A stretch of 64,000 nt of DNA from Rhodopseudomonas sp. BR0M22 (GCF_010907035.1 NZ_QUMK01000012.1:20122-84121), one strand, 5' to 3'. Positions 19,181 to 29,469 are shown, numbered from the stretch's first letter. Made by a program: numbers and translations. The notes: generated by a model not told the origin, from the sequence alone.

Positions 19181-20737
19181 ATGAGCAAGCTGCTGCAACT
19201 GCATGATTTCAGCGCCCTGGGAACGACGTCGTTCGAACAGATGCGTAACAGCGCGGCGCAATCGGGATGCAGCAGCAAGGGCGGCGCCGGCAAGACCGGC
19301 TGCGGCTCGGCCGCAGGCCCCAGCGATCTGCCGCCGGAAATCTGGGAGAAGGTGAAGAACCATCCCTGCTACAGCGAGCAGGCACATCATCACTTCGCCC
19401 GCATGCACGTCGCGGTCGCGCCCGCGTGCAACATCCAGTGCAATTACTGCAATCGCAAATACGATTGTGCCAACGAATCCCGTCCGGGCGTGGTCAGCGA
19501 GAAGCTGACCCCCGAGCAGGCCGCACGCAAGGTCGTCGCGGTGGCGTCGACCATCCCGCAGATGACGGTGCTCGGCATCGCCGGCCCCGGCGACGCGCTC
19601 GCCAATCCGGCCAAGACCTTCAAGACCTTCGAGCTGGTCACCGAGACCGCGCCGGACATCAAGCTGTGTCTGTCGACCAACGGCCTGATGCTGCCCGACT
19701 ATGTCGAGCAGATCGCCGCCATGAAGGTCGATCACGTCACCATCACCATCAACATGGTCGATCCGGAGGTCGGCGCGAAGATCTATCCGTGGATCTTCTA
19801 CAATCACCGCCGCTACACCGGTGTCGAAGCCTCGAAGATCCTCAGCGAGCGGCAGTTGCTTGGCCTGGAGATGCTGGTCGCGCGCGGCATCCTGGTGAAG
19901 GTCAACTCGGTGATGATTCCCGGGATCAACGACGAGCACCTGATCGAGGTCAATAAAGCGGTGAAGTCGCGCGGCGCCTTCCTGCACAACATCATGCCGC
20001 TGATCTCCGAGGCCGAGCACGGCACCGCGTTCGGTCTGTCGGGCCAGCGCGGCCCGACCGCGCAGGAACTGAAGGCGCTGCAGGATGCCTGCGAAGGCGA
20101 GATGAACATGATGCGGCACTGCCGGCAGTGCCGTGCTGACGCGGTCGGGCTGCTTGGCGAGGACCGCAGCGCCGAGTTCACCACCGAAAAGGTGATGGCG
20201 ATGGATGTCGAGTACGACCTCGCCGCGCGGCAGGCCTACCAGGCCAAAGTCGAGGCCGAGCGCGATGCGATCGCGGTCGCCAAACAGCGCGAGCTGGACA
20301 AGCTCGAGGGCGAGACGGCGTCCATCAAGATTCAGGTCGCGATCGCCACCAAGGGCGGCGGCGTCATCAACGAGCATTTCGGCCACGCCCACGAGTTCCA
20401 GATCTACGAGGTCTCGACTGCCGGGGCCAAGTTCGTCGGCCACCGCCGCGTCGATCTGTATTGCGAAGGCGGCTACGCCAGCGAGACCGGCATCGAGCCG
20501 ATCCTGAAGGCGCTGAACGACTGCACTGCGGTGCTGGTCGCCAAGATCGGGATGTGTCCGAAGGACTCGCTGGCCGGCGCCGGCATCGAAGCGGTCGAGA
20601 CCTATGCGTTCGAATACATCGAGCAGTCGGTGATCGCGTACTTCAAGGAGTACCTGGAGCGCGTCGGCAAGTCGGAGATCCGTCACGTCGCCCGTGGCGA
20701 TGCCACGATCCGGCAGGGTGCGTTCACCGAGGCTTAG
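19181..20737 (+). CDS. nifB: NifB, nitrogenase FeMo-cofactor biosynthesis radical SAM protein
   Basis: This 518-residue protein makes NifB-co, the 8Fe-9S-carbide core of FeMo-co. The radical SAM cluster motif is CNIQCNYC (C-X3-C-X2-C), near residue 85, followed by a TIM-barrel domain. Further cysteines ([10 protein letters not shown]) bind extra clusters. A C-terminal NifX/NafY-like domain (from about residue 380, [20 protein letters not shown]) is fused, as in most proteobacterial NifB. The N-terminus carries a Cys/Gly-rich leader. It is flanked by two ferredoxin genes. Confidence 0.97.
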   Translation: MSKLLQLHDFSALGTTSFEQMRNSAAQSGCSSKGGAGKTGCGSAAGPSDLPPEIWEKVKNHPCYSEQAHHHFARMHVAVAPACNIQCNYCNRKYDCANESRPGVVSEKLTPEQAARKVVAVASTIPQMTVLGIAGPGDALANPAKTFKTFELVTETAPDIKLCLSTNGLMLPDYVEQIAAMKVDHVTITINMVDPEVGAKIYPWIFYNHRRYTGVEASKILSERQLLGLEMLVARGILVKVNSVMIPGINDEHLIEVNKAVKSRGAFLHNIMPLISEAEHGTAFGLSGQRGPTAQELKALQDACEGEMNMMRHCRQCRADAVGLLGEDRSAEFTTEKVMAMDVEYDLAARQAYQAKVEAERDAIAVAKQRELDKLEGETASIKIQVAIATKGGGVINEHFGHAHEFQIYEVSTAGAKFVGHRRVDLYCEGGYASETGIEPILKALNDCTAVLVAKIGMCPKDSLAGAGIEAVETYAFEYIEQSVIAYFKEYLERVGKSEIRHVARGDATIRQGAFTEA

Positions 20738-20761
20738 GGTTCAGCGGAAAGACGAATCGCC

Positions 20762-20983
20762 ATGGCCTACAAGATCGTCGCATCGCAATGCACCGGATGT
20801 TCGGCCTGCGAGCCGCAGTGTCCGAACGTCGCGATCTTCGAAAAGGCCGGCACGTTCGTAATCGACCCGTCGAAATGTTCCGAGTGCGTCGGTCATTTCG
20901 ATGAACCGCAATGCGTCGCAGTGTGCCCGGTCGACGGCACCTGCGTGATCGATCCGACCGTCCCGCGCTATCAGGCAGCTTGA
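20762..20983 (+). CDS. Second 2[4Fe-4S] ferredoxin of the nifB operon
   Basis: This 73-residue ferredoxin resembles FdxN (same MAYKIV start, same cysteine spacing, same CPVD ending of the second motif) but has a short C-terminal extension. [11 protein letters not shown] and CSEC-X8-C-X3-CPVD bind the two clusters. It lies 24 bases after nifB and 10 bases before the HesB-like gene. It is probably an electron donor for NifB or another nif step; which one is not evident. Confidence 0.93.
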   Translation: MAYKIVASQCTGCSACEPQCPNVAIFEKAGTFVIDPSKCSECVGHFDEPQCVAVCPVDGTCVIDPTVPRYQAA

Positions 20984-20993
20984 GGCGAATCCG

Positions 20994-21350
20994 ATGGACA
21001 TGAGCTTCACCCCTTCGGCCGAAAAATTCATCCGCCGCATGCTGCGGTTCGGAGGCAGCACCGGCGGCTTCCGTCTGGTGGTCAGCGCCGCCGGTTGCTC
21101 CGGCCTGTCGGCCCAGTTCGACATCGCCGGCGCTCCGCACACCGGCGACGCGGTGATCGATCGCGGTGACTACAAGGTTTTCCTGCCGGAGCCGAGCCTG
21201 AAGCTGCTCGAAGGCGTGGTGATCGATTTCATGGAGACACCGACCTCGAGCGGATTCCTGTTTCACGATCCGAAGGCGTCGAATTGCCAGTGCGCGAGCG
21301 ACAGCGCTCCCAAGTCGGCCGGCGGTCTGCACCAATTGCGGGAGCTGTGA
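20994..21350 (+). CDS. HesB/IscA-family A-type Fe-S carrier
   Basis: This 118-residue A-type carrier has the three-cysteine pattern: one Cys in AAGCSGLS (about residue 36) and two in a C-terminal CQC (about 101-103). Family members carry Fe-S clusters between scaffold and target. The C-terminus has an additional 15-residue tail. The operon position right after the ferredoxin suggests cluster delivery to nif proteins. A second A-type carrier lies at 34971. Confidence 0.88.
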   Translation: MDMSFTPSAEKFIRRMLRFGGSTGGFRLVVSAAGCSGLSAQFDIAGAPHTGDAVIDRGDYKVFLPEPSLKLLEGVVIDFMETPTSSGFLFHDPKASNCQCASDSAPKSAGGLHQLREL

Positions 21351-21353
21351 GCC

Positions 21354-21893
21354 ATGCCCAAGCTGATGCACAGTGAACTGACGATGTCGGGCCCCGAACA
21401 ATCGCTGCTGGCCGGAGCGCTGCTCGGTGCCGGCCTGCCGACGGAGGCGCATCGGCATCTCGAATTGGCGGGCCGCGACTATCAGAGCGAGGCGATCGCC
21501 GAACAGCATTTGCGTGAGGCTCATCTCCTGGCGCCCGACCATGCGGCTGTCCTGATCGGATTGTATCGCTTCTATTTCTACAAGGGCCGACTTGGAGAGG
21601 CGTTGGAGGTGGCGCAGGCCTGCCTGCACAAGGCCGCGCGCGACAACGGCCTCGCTTCCGACTGGCGCAAGGTGCGGCGTGGCGACGCCGAGTTTTCCAG
21701 CTATTCGGCAGTGCTGCCGCGGTTCTATCTGTTCACGCTGAAGGCCTACGCCTATTTGCGGATGCGGCTCGGCGATCTCGACGAGGGCCATGCCGCGACC
21801 CAGAAGCTGCTGCAGCTCGATCCCACCGACAAGGTTGGTGCCGCTGTGCTGCTCGATGTGTGGCGGCGGATAGGGCAGGACGATGACGACTGA
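21354..21893 (+). CDS. TPR-like nif-cluster protein
   Basis: This 179-residue soluble helical protein has TPR-like repeats: EAIAEQHLREAHLLAPDHAA, LIGLYRFYFYKGRLGEALEVA and a last AYLRMRLGDLDEGHAATQKLLQLDP. The regular 34-residue spacing supports a scaffold role. Similar TPR proteins are common between nifB and nifZ in proteobacteria, with no defined biochemical function. It overlaps the following LRV gene by 11 bases, indicating translational coupling. Confidence 0.8.
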   Translation: MPKLMHSELTMSGPEQSLLAGALLGAGLPTEAHRHLELAGRDYQSEAIAEQHLREAHLLAPDHAAVLIGLYRFYFYKGRLGEALEVAQACLHKAARDNGLASDWRKVRRGDAEFSSYSAVLPRFYLFTLKAYAYLRMRLGDLDEGHAATQKLLQLDPTDKVGAAVLLDVWRRIGQDDDD

Positions 21894-22668
21894 CATTGAC
21901 GAAGCCCGCGATTGGCAGGGCAACGAGGTCGATTGCGCGTCGTGTCCGCATCACGAGCTGCTGTCTGCCGGCCTGTGCGAGTTGAAGAGGGCCTGCGTCC
22001 AGGACCGCTATGCGCGGCGGCTGGAGCGATTTTTCCAGCAGAACCGTGCACTCGCCGATTCTTATCTCGACCATCCGTATTTCGAGACACGCGCGGTGGC
22101 CGCCGGCTACGCCACGGTGTTCCTGCTGCCGAGGCTGCTGCAGGATCCCGACGAGACGGTGCGCTGGAGCGCGGCGCGGCGGCTGCCGAAGCGTTATCTG
22201 CTCGGCCTGCGCAGCGACCCGCATCGCGAGGTGCGGATCCGCGTCGCCTCGGTGCTCAGCGACGACGAGCTGCGCCCGATGGCGAGCGACGAAGACTATT
22301 ACGTTCGTCAGATCGTGGCGCGGCGGGCTTCGCCTGGCCTGTTGCCGCTCTTGGTGCTCGATCCCGATCCCGGCGTGCGCCGCGAAGTGGCGCGGCGGAT
22401 CGGACCCGAATGGCTCGCGCAGATCGCGATGGATAAGGACGGCGAAGTGAGGCTCGAAGCGGCCAGGCGGATGACGCCGGGCCGGCTGCTGGCGATGCTC
22501 GGCGATGCCGATTGGCGGGTTCGCTACGAAGTCGCCAGCCGGGTCGATGCTTACGAACTGGCGCCGCTGCTCGACGATCCCGATCCGCTGGTGTGCGAAC
22601 TCGCGCGCAGCCGCAGCGGCTTCACCGAACCTGCCCAGCTCAAACCCGCAACGGAGCCCTCGCCATGA
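21883..22668 (+). CDS. 4Fe-4S leucine-rich-variant (LRV) repeat protein
   Basis: This 261-residue protein has an N-terminal four-cysteine cluster (CASC, then Cys about 32 and 38) that in Azotobacter LRV binds a [4Fe-4S]. It is followed by about eight helical repeats of 24 residues of the type LLxDPDxxVRxxxARR (leucine-rich variant). The repeats probably bind another protein. The gene overlaps its TPR neighbour upstream and overlaps nifZ by four bases (ATGA). Its function in nitrogen fixation is not established. Confidence 0.87.
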   Translation: MTTDIDEARDWQGNEVDCASCPHHELLSAGLCELKRACVQDRYARRLERFFQQNRALADSYLDHPYFETRAVAAGYATVFLLPRLLQDPDETVRWSAARRLPKRYLLGLRSDPHREVRIRVASVLSDDELRPMASDEDYYVRQIVARRASPGLLPLLVLDPDPGVRREVARRIGPEWLAQIAMDKDGEVRLEAARRMTPGRLLAMLGDADWRVRYEVASRVDAYELAPLLDDPDPLVCELARSRSGFTEPAQLKPATEPSP

Positions 22669-22964
22669 ACATCGCGCGTGACAGCGACATCGTCGAGCTC
22701 GACGGCCCGCCGGAGTTCGAATACGGCCAGAAGGTTCGGTCGCGGCTCAACATCCGCAACGACGGCACCTTTCCCGGCAGGGAAATCGGCGAGGTATTGG
22801 TGAAGAAAGGCGACGAGGGTTACGTCGTCTCGATCGGCACCTTCCTGCAGCAATTCTACATCTACGGCGTCGACTTCGTGGCGCAGGGCCGCATCGTCGG
22901 CATGAAGCGCCGTGAGCTGGTGGCGGTCGAAGCCTTTCAGACAGAAGCGCAGGAGGCGATGTGA
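22665..22964 (+). CDS. nifZ: NifZ
   Basis: This 99-residue NifZ aids maturation of the P-clusters of NifDK. The core FEYGQKVRSRLNIRNDGTFPG and LVKKGDEGYVVSIGTFLQQFYIYGVDF match the family. Its ATG overlaps the LRV stop, and its stop overlaps the start of a second NifZ-like gene, so the three are translationally coupled. Confidence 0.93.
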   Translation: MNIARDSDIVELDGPPEFEYGQKVRSRLNIRNDGTFPGREIGEVLVKKGDEGYVVSIGTFLQQFYIYGVDFVAQGRIVGMKRRELVAVEAFQTEAQEAM

Positions 22965-23197
22965 TGACGCCGGAGCCGCGATACCAATGGGGCCAGCGCG
23001 TCCGCGCCGAAATCGACCTGTTCAACGACGGCAGCTTTCCGGATCAGCCGGAGGAGGCGCTGCTGGTGAAGAGCGGGGATGCCGGCGAGATCGTCCGCAT
23101 CGGTCTGCACACGGAAACCAACCGGCCAGTCTATCTGGTCGAATTCGCCGAACACCGGGTGATCGGCTGCCTCGAAGACGAAATCTCCGCACTCTGA
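22964..23197 (+). CDS. Second, short NifZ-like protein
   Basis: This 77-residue protein repeats the NifZ core (YQWGQRVRAEIDLFNDGSFPD, then LVKSGDAGEIVRIG and VYLVEFAEHRVIGC) but is shorter. It begins at an ATG sharing bases with the TGA of nifZ (TGATG); a GTG one codon earlier is possible. It is clearly a duplicate that has diverged. Whether both act in P-cluster maturation is unknown. Confidence 0.88.
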   Translation: MTPEPRYQWGQRVRAEIDLFNDGSFPDQPEEALLVKSGDAGEIVRIGLHTETNRPVYLVEFAEHRVIGCLEDEISAL

Positions 23198-23234
23198 CCC
23201 GTCGCCGCGGCGGCCAAGCAAAGGACCACCCTCG

Positions 23235-23435
23235 ATGAAAGTGATGATCCGCAAGACCGCCGCCGGACACTCGGCCTACGTCGCCAAGAAAGATCTCGAA
23301 GAGCCGATCGTCGAGATGGAGAACCCGGCGCTGTGGGGCGGCAAAGTCACACTCGCCAATGGCTGGCAGCTCGAACTGCCGGTGATGGCTGCGGACACGC
23401 CGCTGCCGATCACTGTCGAAGCCCGTAAGCTCTGA
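23235..23435 (+). CDS. nifT: NifT/FixU
   Basis: This is a 66-residue NifT/FixU family protein: MKVMIRKTAAGHSAYVAKKDLEE and WGGKVTLANGWQLELP are characteristic. The role is unknown, and deletion has little effect in the organisms studied. It lies between the nifZ pair and a DUF6129-like gene. Confidence 0.93.
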   Translation: MKVMIRKTAAGHSAYVAKKDLEEPIVEMENPALWGGKVTLANGWQLELPVMAADTPLPITVEARKL

Positions 23436-23437
23436 TC

Positions 23438-23716
23438 ATGGCGCTGTCGCCCGACGATATCGCCCGGCTCGACACGCTGCTCGGAGGCGACGCGGCAGAG
23501 ACCGGCGCGCTGAAGGCGGTGCGGCAGGAGCTTCCCGCTCTGTCGCTGACGCAATGTGACGCGTCCGACATCGATGCGGAGCAGCCGTTCCGCGACTATC
23601 CGCGATTCAGCGTCTATCTGGTCGACGGATCCAATCACTGCTGGACCATCACCACCGATGCGGCGTGCGCTACCGGTCTGGTGGTGGTGCATCACAAGGT
23701 TGCACGAACGTTCTGA
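23438..23716 (+). CDS. Small nif-cluster protein, DUF6129-like
   Basis: This 92-residue protein has a helical N-terminus (LSPDDIARLDTLLGG) and a beta-rich C-terminus (FSVYLVDGSNHCWTITTD). It resembles small conserved proteins of nif clusters (DUF6129, from memory). It starts two bases after nifT ends, so it is co-transcribed. No function is known. Confidence 0.75.
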   Translation: MALSPDDIARLDTLLGGDAAETGALKAVRQELPALSLTQCDASDIDAEQPFRDYPRFSVYLVDGSNHCWTITTDAACATGLVVVHHKVARTF

Positions 23717-23731
23717 CAGGGGAACTGGATC

Positions 23732-24634
23732 ATGCCGGCACGAGCAGTCGACGACATCGCCGCAGGCTTGATGCGCGGACGGATCATTCCCTATTTGGGC
23801 GAGGCTTCGGTCGCGCTCGGCGAAACCAGCAGCGTGCCGACCACGCCAGCCGAGTTGGTGGCGCGGTTGACCGCGAAGACCACGGTGCCGCATAAGGCCC
23901 GCAACAACCTCACCGCTGCGGCGCAGTACATCGAGAACTTCAAACACCGCAAGACGCTGACCACGATGATGGCCGAGGCGTTTCGGTCATCGCCGCAGCC
24001 GAACGAACTGCATCGGATGCTCGCAGCGTTGCCGGAGTTGCCGCTGCTGGTGCATGCCTGGTACGACGACCTGCCGCAGAAGGCGTTCGCCGGCCGTCAG
24101 AACTGGGGAATGGCGCAGGGCGTCAGCCAGAGCGAGCATCACGGCCATTGGGTGAATTACTACCGCCCCGACGGCAGCGAAATCGCCGAGCCGGCGCCCG
24201 GCATCGTTGCCGAGGGCGAGATGCCCCTGTATGCACCGGTGCCCGATGAAGCGCGGGATTGGGCGACCTTGCTGTATCAGCCGATCGGCTCGGTCTCGCC
24301 CGCCGCCAACTTCCTGGTGTCGGACAGTGACTTTGTCGAAGTCTTCACCGAGATCGACATCCAGACGCCGATCCCGCTCACGGTTCAAGAGCTGCGCAAG
24401 GATCGCAACTTCCTGTTCCTCGGCTGCCGGTTCGACACTCAGCTCGACCGCGTGTTCGCCCGTCAGATCATGAAGCGCTCGTCGGCCCAGCATTGGGCCG
24501 TGTTGCCCGATACGCCCACCCGCAACGAGCAGCGTTTCCTCGACGAACAGGCCATCACCCGGATCGATTGGCCGCTGGACAAGTTCGTCGCCGAACTGGC
24601 CGATGCGCTACAAGGCCAGGCGCTGACGGCGTAG
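23732..24634 (+). CDS. SIR2-like domain protein in the nif cluster
   Basis: This 300-residue protein resembles the SIR2-like family. The N-terminal GRIIPYLGEAS is a degenerate form of the NAD-binding GAGxS region. A central YQPIGSVSPAANFLVSDSDFVEVF matches the KLHGS...D pattern, and FLFLGCRFDTQLDRVFARQI the final helix motif. Related proteins recur in proteobacterial nif clusters with no known job. Key catalytic residues of true sirtuin deacylases are not obvious, so NADase, deacylase or non-enzymatic roles are all open. It is the last gene of the nifB operon, before a repeat-rich gap. Confidence 0.72.
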   Translation: MPARAVDDIAAGLMRGRIIPYLGEASVALGETSSVPTTPAELVARLTAKTTVPHKARNNLTAAAQYIENFKHRKTLTTMMAEAFRSSPQPNELHRMLAALPELPLLVHAWYDDLPQKAFAGRQNWGMAQGVSQSEHHGHWVNYYRPDGSEIAEPAPGIVAEGEMPLYAPVPDEARDWATLLYQPIGSVSPAANFLVSDSDFVEVFTEIDIQTPIPLTVQELRKDRNFLFLGCRFDTQLDRVFARQIMKRSSAQHWAVLPDTPTRNEQRFLDEQAITRIDWPLDKFVAELADALQGQALTA

Positions 24635-25060
24635 GTGCTTCTTCGTCGGTTGATGGAAGCGGATTTGGGCCTTGCCAAGGGGTCTAAAGTCCTCGTCCAG
24701 CGAAGCCGGGCGGTTCGAAGGATGAGGAGCCGCATCGGCTGCGGCGCATGGTTCGAGACGGCGCTTCGCGCTTCCTCAGCATGAGGTTCTGCCTGTGGTG
24801 AGCACCCCGAAGGGCGGTCGCGATTCTGCCAGAACAGAACTGATTTAGGCACTCCGTTCTCAATCACCAGCGATCTCGCTGCCCGTTATGACGGGCAGCA
24901 TCCGGTTCGGTGCTTCGCGCCGTCTGAGCATGGGCTCCGCGACCAAGCAACCCAGCGGCCCCATGCACCCGCGCTGGATTGCTTCGCTTCATTCGCAATA
25001 ACGCAGTCGAGGTGGTCGCGAGTTGCGACAGAGTCTCGCGTAGCTCCTTGGGCCGGTATC
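24635..25060. repeat. Repeat-rich spacer upstream of the nifH promoter region
   Basis: No gene is supported. The stretch contains the inverted ten-mer of the 14378 repeat (24715-24724), a GGCTGCGGCGCATGG / CGAGACGGCGCTTCGCGC section and a CTGGATTGCTTCGC...CGCAATAACGCA section (about 24972-25003). These are typical short intergenic repeats of this bacterial group, degenerate here. They separate the nifB operon from nifHDK. Confidence 0.55.
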
Positions 25061-25064
25061 AGTT

Positions 25065-25130
25065 TGTTTTGTTTCTAACAGCGGTCTCGCTCGATGTCGT
25101 CCGCTGACCGGCGATGTCGGATTCTAAACA
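25065..25130 (+). promoter_or_regulatory. Two NifA upstream activator sites for nifH
   Basis: Exact TGT-N10-ACA sites lie at 25065-25080 and 25115-25130. They are 50 bases apart, close to five helical turns, and so on the same DNA face. The nearer lies 86 bases upstream of the -24. Confidence 0.78.
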
Positions 25131-25200
25131 TCTACGTACATTCTCCCCGGACATTCTACATCTCCGCGAAATCACACAACTTTTCGTCTCCGCCGAGTCT

Positions 25201-25216
25201 TGGCACGGTCGTTGCA
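25201..25216 (+). promoter_or_regulatory. Sigma54 (-24/-12) promoter of nifHDK
   Basis: TGGCACGGTCGTTGCA is a perfect match to the consensus. Transcription should start near 25227, leaving a leader of about 140 bases before nifH. Confidence 0.92.
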
Positions 25217-25312
25217 AAACAGGGATCAGCAAGGCGAGGGATGGTTGGCCGAGCAGTTATTGCGAAGGGCAACGTCCGCATCTGAGCCGTGCGACGGTTC
25301 TGAACGAAATGA

Positions 25313-26263
<951 letters not shown>

Positions 26264-26273
26264 TCCATCGCCA

Positions 26274-26298
26274 GGCCGGTCGCCCAGCGCGACCGGCC
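26274..26298 (+). other. Stable hairpin between nifH and nifD
   Basis: A perfect 10-base-pair stem (GGCCGGTCGC with GCGACCGGCC) has a five-base loop and no T-run. It begins 11 bases after the nifH stop. It probably protects the 3' end of a nifH message or lowers readthrough. Confidence 0.6.
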
Positions 26299-26333
26299 GC
26301 CATCCCGGCGGCCCCAGACACGAGGAACATTCG

Positions 26334-27797
26334 ATGAGCACCGCAGTCGCAGAATCCCCCGCGGACATCAAGGAACGTAACAAGAAGCTGATCGGCGAAG
26401 TCCTGGAGGCCTATCCGGACAAGTCGGCCAAGCGCCGCGCCAAGCATCTCAACACCTACGACGCCGAGAAGGCGGAGTGTTCGGTCAAGTCCAACATCAA
26501 GTCGATCCCGGGCGTGATGACGATCCGCGGTTGCGCCTACGCCGGCTCGAAGGGCGTGGTGTGGGGCCCGATCAAGGACATGGTCCACATCAGCCACGGC
26601 CCGGTCGGCTGCGGCCAGTATTCGTGGGGCTCGCGCCGCAACTATTACAAAGGCACCACCGGCGTCGACACCTTCGGCACGATGCAGTTCACCTCCGACT
26701 TCCAGGAGAAGGACATCGTTTTCGGCGGCGACAAGAAGCTCGGTAAAATCATCGACGAGATTCAGGAGCTGTTCCCGCTCTCCAAGGGCATCTCGGTTCA
26801 GTCGGAATGCCCGATCGGTCTGATCGGCGACGACATCGAGGCGGTTTCCAAGGCCAAGTCGAAGCAGTATGACGGCAAGCCGATCATCCCAGTCCGCTGC
26901 GAAGGCTTCCGCGGCGTGTCGCAGTCGCTCGGTCACCACATCGCCAACGACGTGATCCGTGACTGGGTGTTCGACAAGGCTGGCGAAAAGAACGCCGGCT
27001 TCGAGTCGACCCCCTACGACGTCGCGATCATCGGCGACTACAACATCGGCGGCGACGCCTGGGCCTCGCGCATCCTGCTCGAGGAGATGGGCCTCCGTGT
27101 GATCGCGCAGTGGTCCGGCGACGGCACCATCGCCGAGCTGGAGAACACCCCGAAGGCGAAGCTGAACATCCTGCACTGCTACCGCTCGATGAACTACATC
27201 ACGCGGCACATGGAAGAGAAGTTCGGGATTCCGTGGGTGGAGTACAACTTCTTCGGTCCGACCAAGATCGAGGCGAGCTTGCGTGAGATTGCGTCGAAGT
27301 TCGACGACAAGATCAAGGAAGGCGCCGAGCGCGTCATCGCCAAGTACAAGCCGCAGATGGAAGCGGTGATTGCCAAGTATCGTCCGCGCCTCGAAGGCAA
27401 GAAGGTGATGCTGTATGTCGGCGGTCTGCGTCCGCGTCACGTTATCGGCGCTTACGAAGATCTCGGCATGGAAGTGGTCGGGACCGGTTACGAATTCGCC
27501 CACAACGACGACTATCAGCGCACCACCCATTACGTGAAGGACGGCACGCTGATCTATGACGACGTCACCGGCTACGAATTCGAGAAGTTCGTCGAGAAGG
27601 TGCGGCCCGACCTGGTCGGCTCCGGCGTCAAGGAAAAGTACATCTTCCAGAAGATGGGCGTTCCGTTCCGCCAGATGCACTCGTGGGACTATTCCGGCCC
27701 GTATCACGGCTACGACGGGTTCGGCATCTTCGCCCGCGACATGGACATCGCGATCAATGCCCCGGTCTGGAAGCTGACCAAGGCACCCTGGAGCTGA
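26334..27797 (+). CDS. nifD: NifD, nitrogenase MoFe protein alpha chain
   Basis: This is the 487-residue alpha subunit of dinitrogenase. P-cluster cysteines lie in [20 protein letters not shown] and [11 protein letters not shown]. The FeMo-co ligands are Cys in [10 protein letters not shown] and His in [14 protein letters not shown]. The Mo form is indicated by [11 protein letters not shown] and length, with no vnf/anf traits such as a delta subunit. It is second in the nifHDKENX run. Confidence 0.99.
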   Translation: MSTAVAESPADIKERNKKLIGEVLEAYPDKSAKRRAKHLNTYDAEKAECSVKSNIKSIPGVMTIRGCAYAGSKGVVWGPIKDMVHISHGPVGCGQYSWGSRRNYYKGTTGVDTFGTMQFTSDFQEKDIVFGGDKKLGKIIDEIQELFPLSKGISVQSECPIGLIGDDIEAVSKAKSKQYDGKPIIPVRCEGFRGVSQSLGHHIANDVIRDWVFDKAGEKNAGFESTPYDVAIIGDYNIGGDAWASRILLEEMGLRVIAQWSGDGTIAELENTPKAKLNILHCYRSMNYITRHMEEKFGIPWVEYNFFGPTKIEASLREIASKFDDKIKEGAERVIAKYKPQMEAVIAKYRPRLEGKKVMLYVGGLRPRHVIGAYEDLGMEVVGTGYEFAHNDDYQRTTHYVKDGTLIYDDVTGYEFEKFVEKVRPDLVGSGVKEKYIFQKMGVPFRQMHSWDYSGPYHGYDGFGIFARDMDIAINAPVWKLTKAPWS

Positions 27798-27811
27798 AAC
27801 CTCACATCCGG

Positions 27812-27836
27812 GCTTCCGGCGCATGCCGCCGGAAGC
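27812..27836 (+). other. Hairpin between nifD and nifK
   Basis: A perfect 10-base-pair stem (GCTTCCGGCG with CGCCGGAAGC) has a five-base loop. It begins 15 bases after the nifD stop, and there is no T-run. Confidence 0.55.
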
Positions 27837-27870
27837 GCCGCGTCAACAAATTCTTGGGAAAGACACCATC

Positions 27871-29430
27871 ATGACCGAGACCGCAGAGAAGATCCGCGAT
27901 CACTTCGAACTCTTCCGTGAGCCGCAATACGAAGAGTTGATGGAGAACAAGCGGAAGAATTTCGAGAACTACGTTGGCGATGCCGAGGTCGCGCGTGTCT
28001 CGGACTGGACCAAGACCAAGGAATATCAGGACAAGAACTTCGCCCGCGAAGCGCTCGTCATCAACCCGGCCAAGGCGTGCCAGCCGCTCGGCGCGGTGTT
28101 CGCCGCGGTCGGGTTCGAGAAGACGCTGCCGTTCGTTCACGGTTCGCAGGGCTGCGTCGCCTACTATCGCAGCCACTTCACGCGCCACTTCAAGGAGCCG
28201 ACTTCGTGCGTCTCCTCGTCGATGACCGAAGACGCCGCGGTGTTCGGCGGCCTCAACAACATGATCGACGGCCTGGCCAACGCCTATGCGCTGTACAAGC
28301 CGAAGATGATCGCGGTCTCTACCACCTGCATGGCCGAGGTGATCGGTGACGACCTCAACGCGTTCATCAAGAACGCCAAGGAGAAGGGCTCGGTCCCGCA
28401 GGATTTCGACGTGACCTACGCCCACACACCGGCGTTCGTCGGCAGCCACATCACCGGCTACGACAACACCATGAAGGGCATCGTCGAGCACTTCTGGGAC
28501 GGCAAGTCCGGCACCGTGGAAAAGCTCCAGCGCAAGCCGAACGAATCGATCAACTTCCTCGGCGGCTTCGACGGTTACACCGTCGGTAACCTGCGCGAGA
28601 TCAAGCGGATCTTCGAGCTGATGGGCGTTGATTACACCATCTTCGGCGACAACAGCGACGTCTGGGACACCCCGGCCGACGGCGAATTCCGGATGTACGA
28701 CGGCGGCACCACGCTGGAGCAGGCCGCCAACGCCATCCACGCCAAGGCGACGATTTCGATGCAGGAATTCTGCACCGAAAAGACGCTGGCGACGATCGCC
28801 GATCATGGCCAGGAAGTCGTTGCGCTCAATCACCCGGTCGGCATCGCCGGCACCGACCGCTTCCTGCAGGCTGTGTCGCGGATCACCGGCAAGGCGATCC
28901 CGGAAGCGCTGACCAAGGAGCGCGGCCGTCTGGTCGACGCCATCGGCGACTCCTCGGCCCACATCCACGGCAAGAAGTTCGCGATCTACGGCGATCCGGA
29001 CCTGTGCTACGGCCTCGCCGAATTCATCCTCGAACTCGGCGGCGAGCCGGTCCACATCCTGGCGACCAACGGCAACAAGACGTGGGAAGCCAAGGTGCAG
29101 GCGCTGCTCGACAGCTCGCCGTTCGGCAAGGGCTGCAAGGTCTACGCCGGCAAGGATTTGTGGCACCTGCGGTCGCTGCTGTTCACCGAACCGGTCGATT
29201 TCATGATCGGCAACACCTACGGCAAGTATCTCGAGCGCGACACCGGCACGCCGCTGATCCGCCTCGGCTTCCCGGTGTTCGATCGCCACCACCATCATCG
29301 TTCGCCGGTGTGGGGCTATCAGGGTTCGATGAACGTCCTGGTCAAGATCCTCGACAAGATCTTCGACGAGATGGACAAGTCGACCAACGTCTCCGGCAAG
29401 ACCGACATCAGTTTCGACATCATCCGCTGA
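27871..29430 (+). CDS. nifK: NifK, nitrogenase MoFe protein beta chain
   Basis: This is the 519-residue beta subunit of dinitrogenase. P-cluster cysteines lie in [23 protein letters not shown] and [12 protein letters not shown]. The N-terminal extension of about 50 residues is characteristic of Mo NifK. GGAAAG lies upstream of ATG 27871; the frame is open 16 codons further upstream. It forms the alpha2beta2 complex with NifD. Confidence 0.99.
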   Translation: MTETAEKIRDHFELFREPQYEELMENKRKNFENYVGDAEVARVSDWTKTKEYQDKNFAREALVINPAKACQPLGAVFAAVGFEKTLPFVHGSQGCVAYYRSHFTRHFKEPTSCVSSSMTEDAAVFGGLNNMIDGLANAYALYKPKMIAVSTTCMAEVIGDDLNAFIKNAKEKGSVPQDFDVTYAHTPAFVGSHITGYDNTMKGIVEHFWDGKSGTVEKLQRKPNESINFLGGFDGYTVGNLREIKRIFELMGVDYTIFGDNSDVWDTPADGEFRMYDGGTTLEQAANAIHAKATISMQEFCTEKTLATIADHGQEVVALNHPVGIAGTDRFLQAVSRITGKAIPEALTKERGRLVDAIGDSSAHIHGKKFAIYGDPDLCYGLAEFILELGGEPVHILATNGNKTWEAKVQALLDSSPFGKGCKVYAGKDLWHLRSLLFTEPVDFMIGNTYGKYLERDTGTPLIRLGFPVFDRHHHHRSPVWGYQGSMNVLVKILDKIFDEMDKSTNVSGKTDISFDIIR

Positions 29431-29469
29431 TGCCGAGACTTCGGACCACCTGACTGTCAGGAGCGTCGC

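Noticed and set aside
24635..25060. A CRISPR array or insertion sequence in the spacer before nifH
   Set aside because: The repeats are degenerate and irregular with no constant spacer length, and no transposase frame or terminal inverted repeats were seen.
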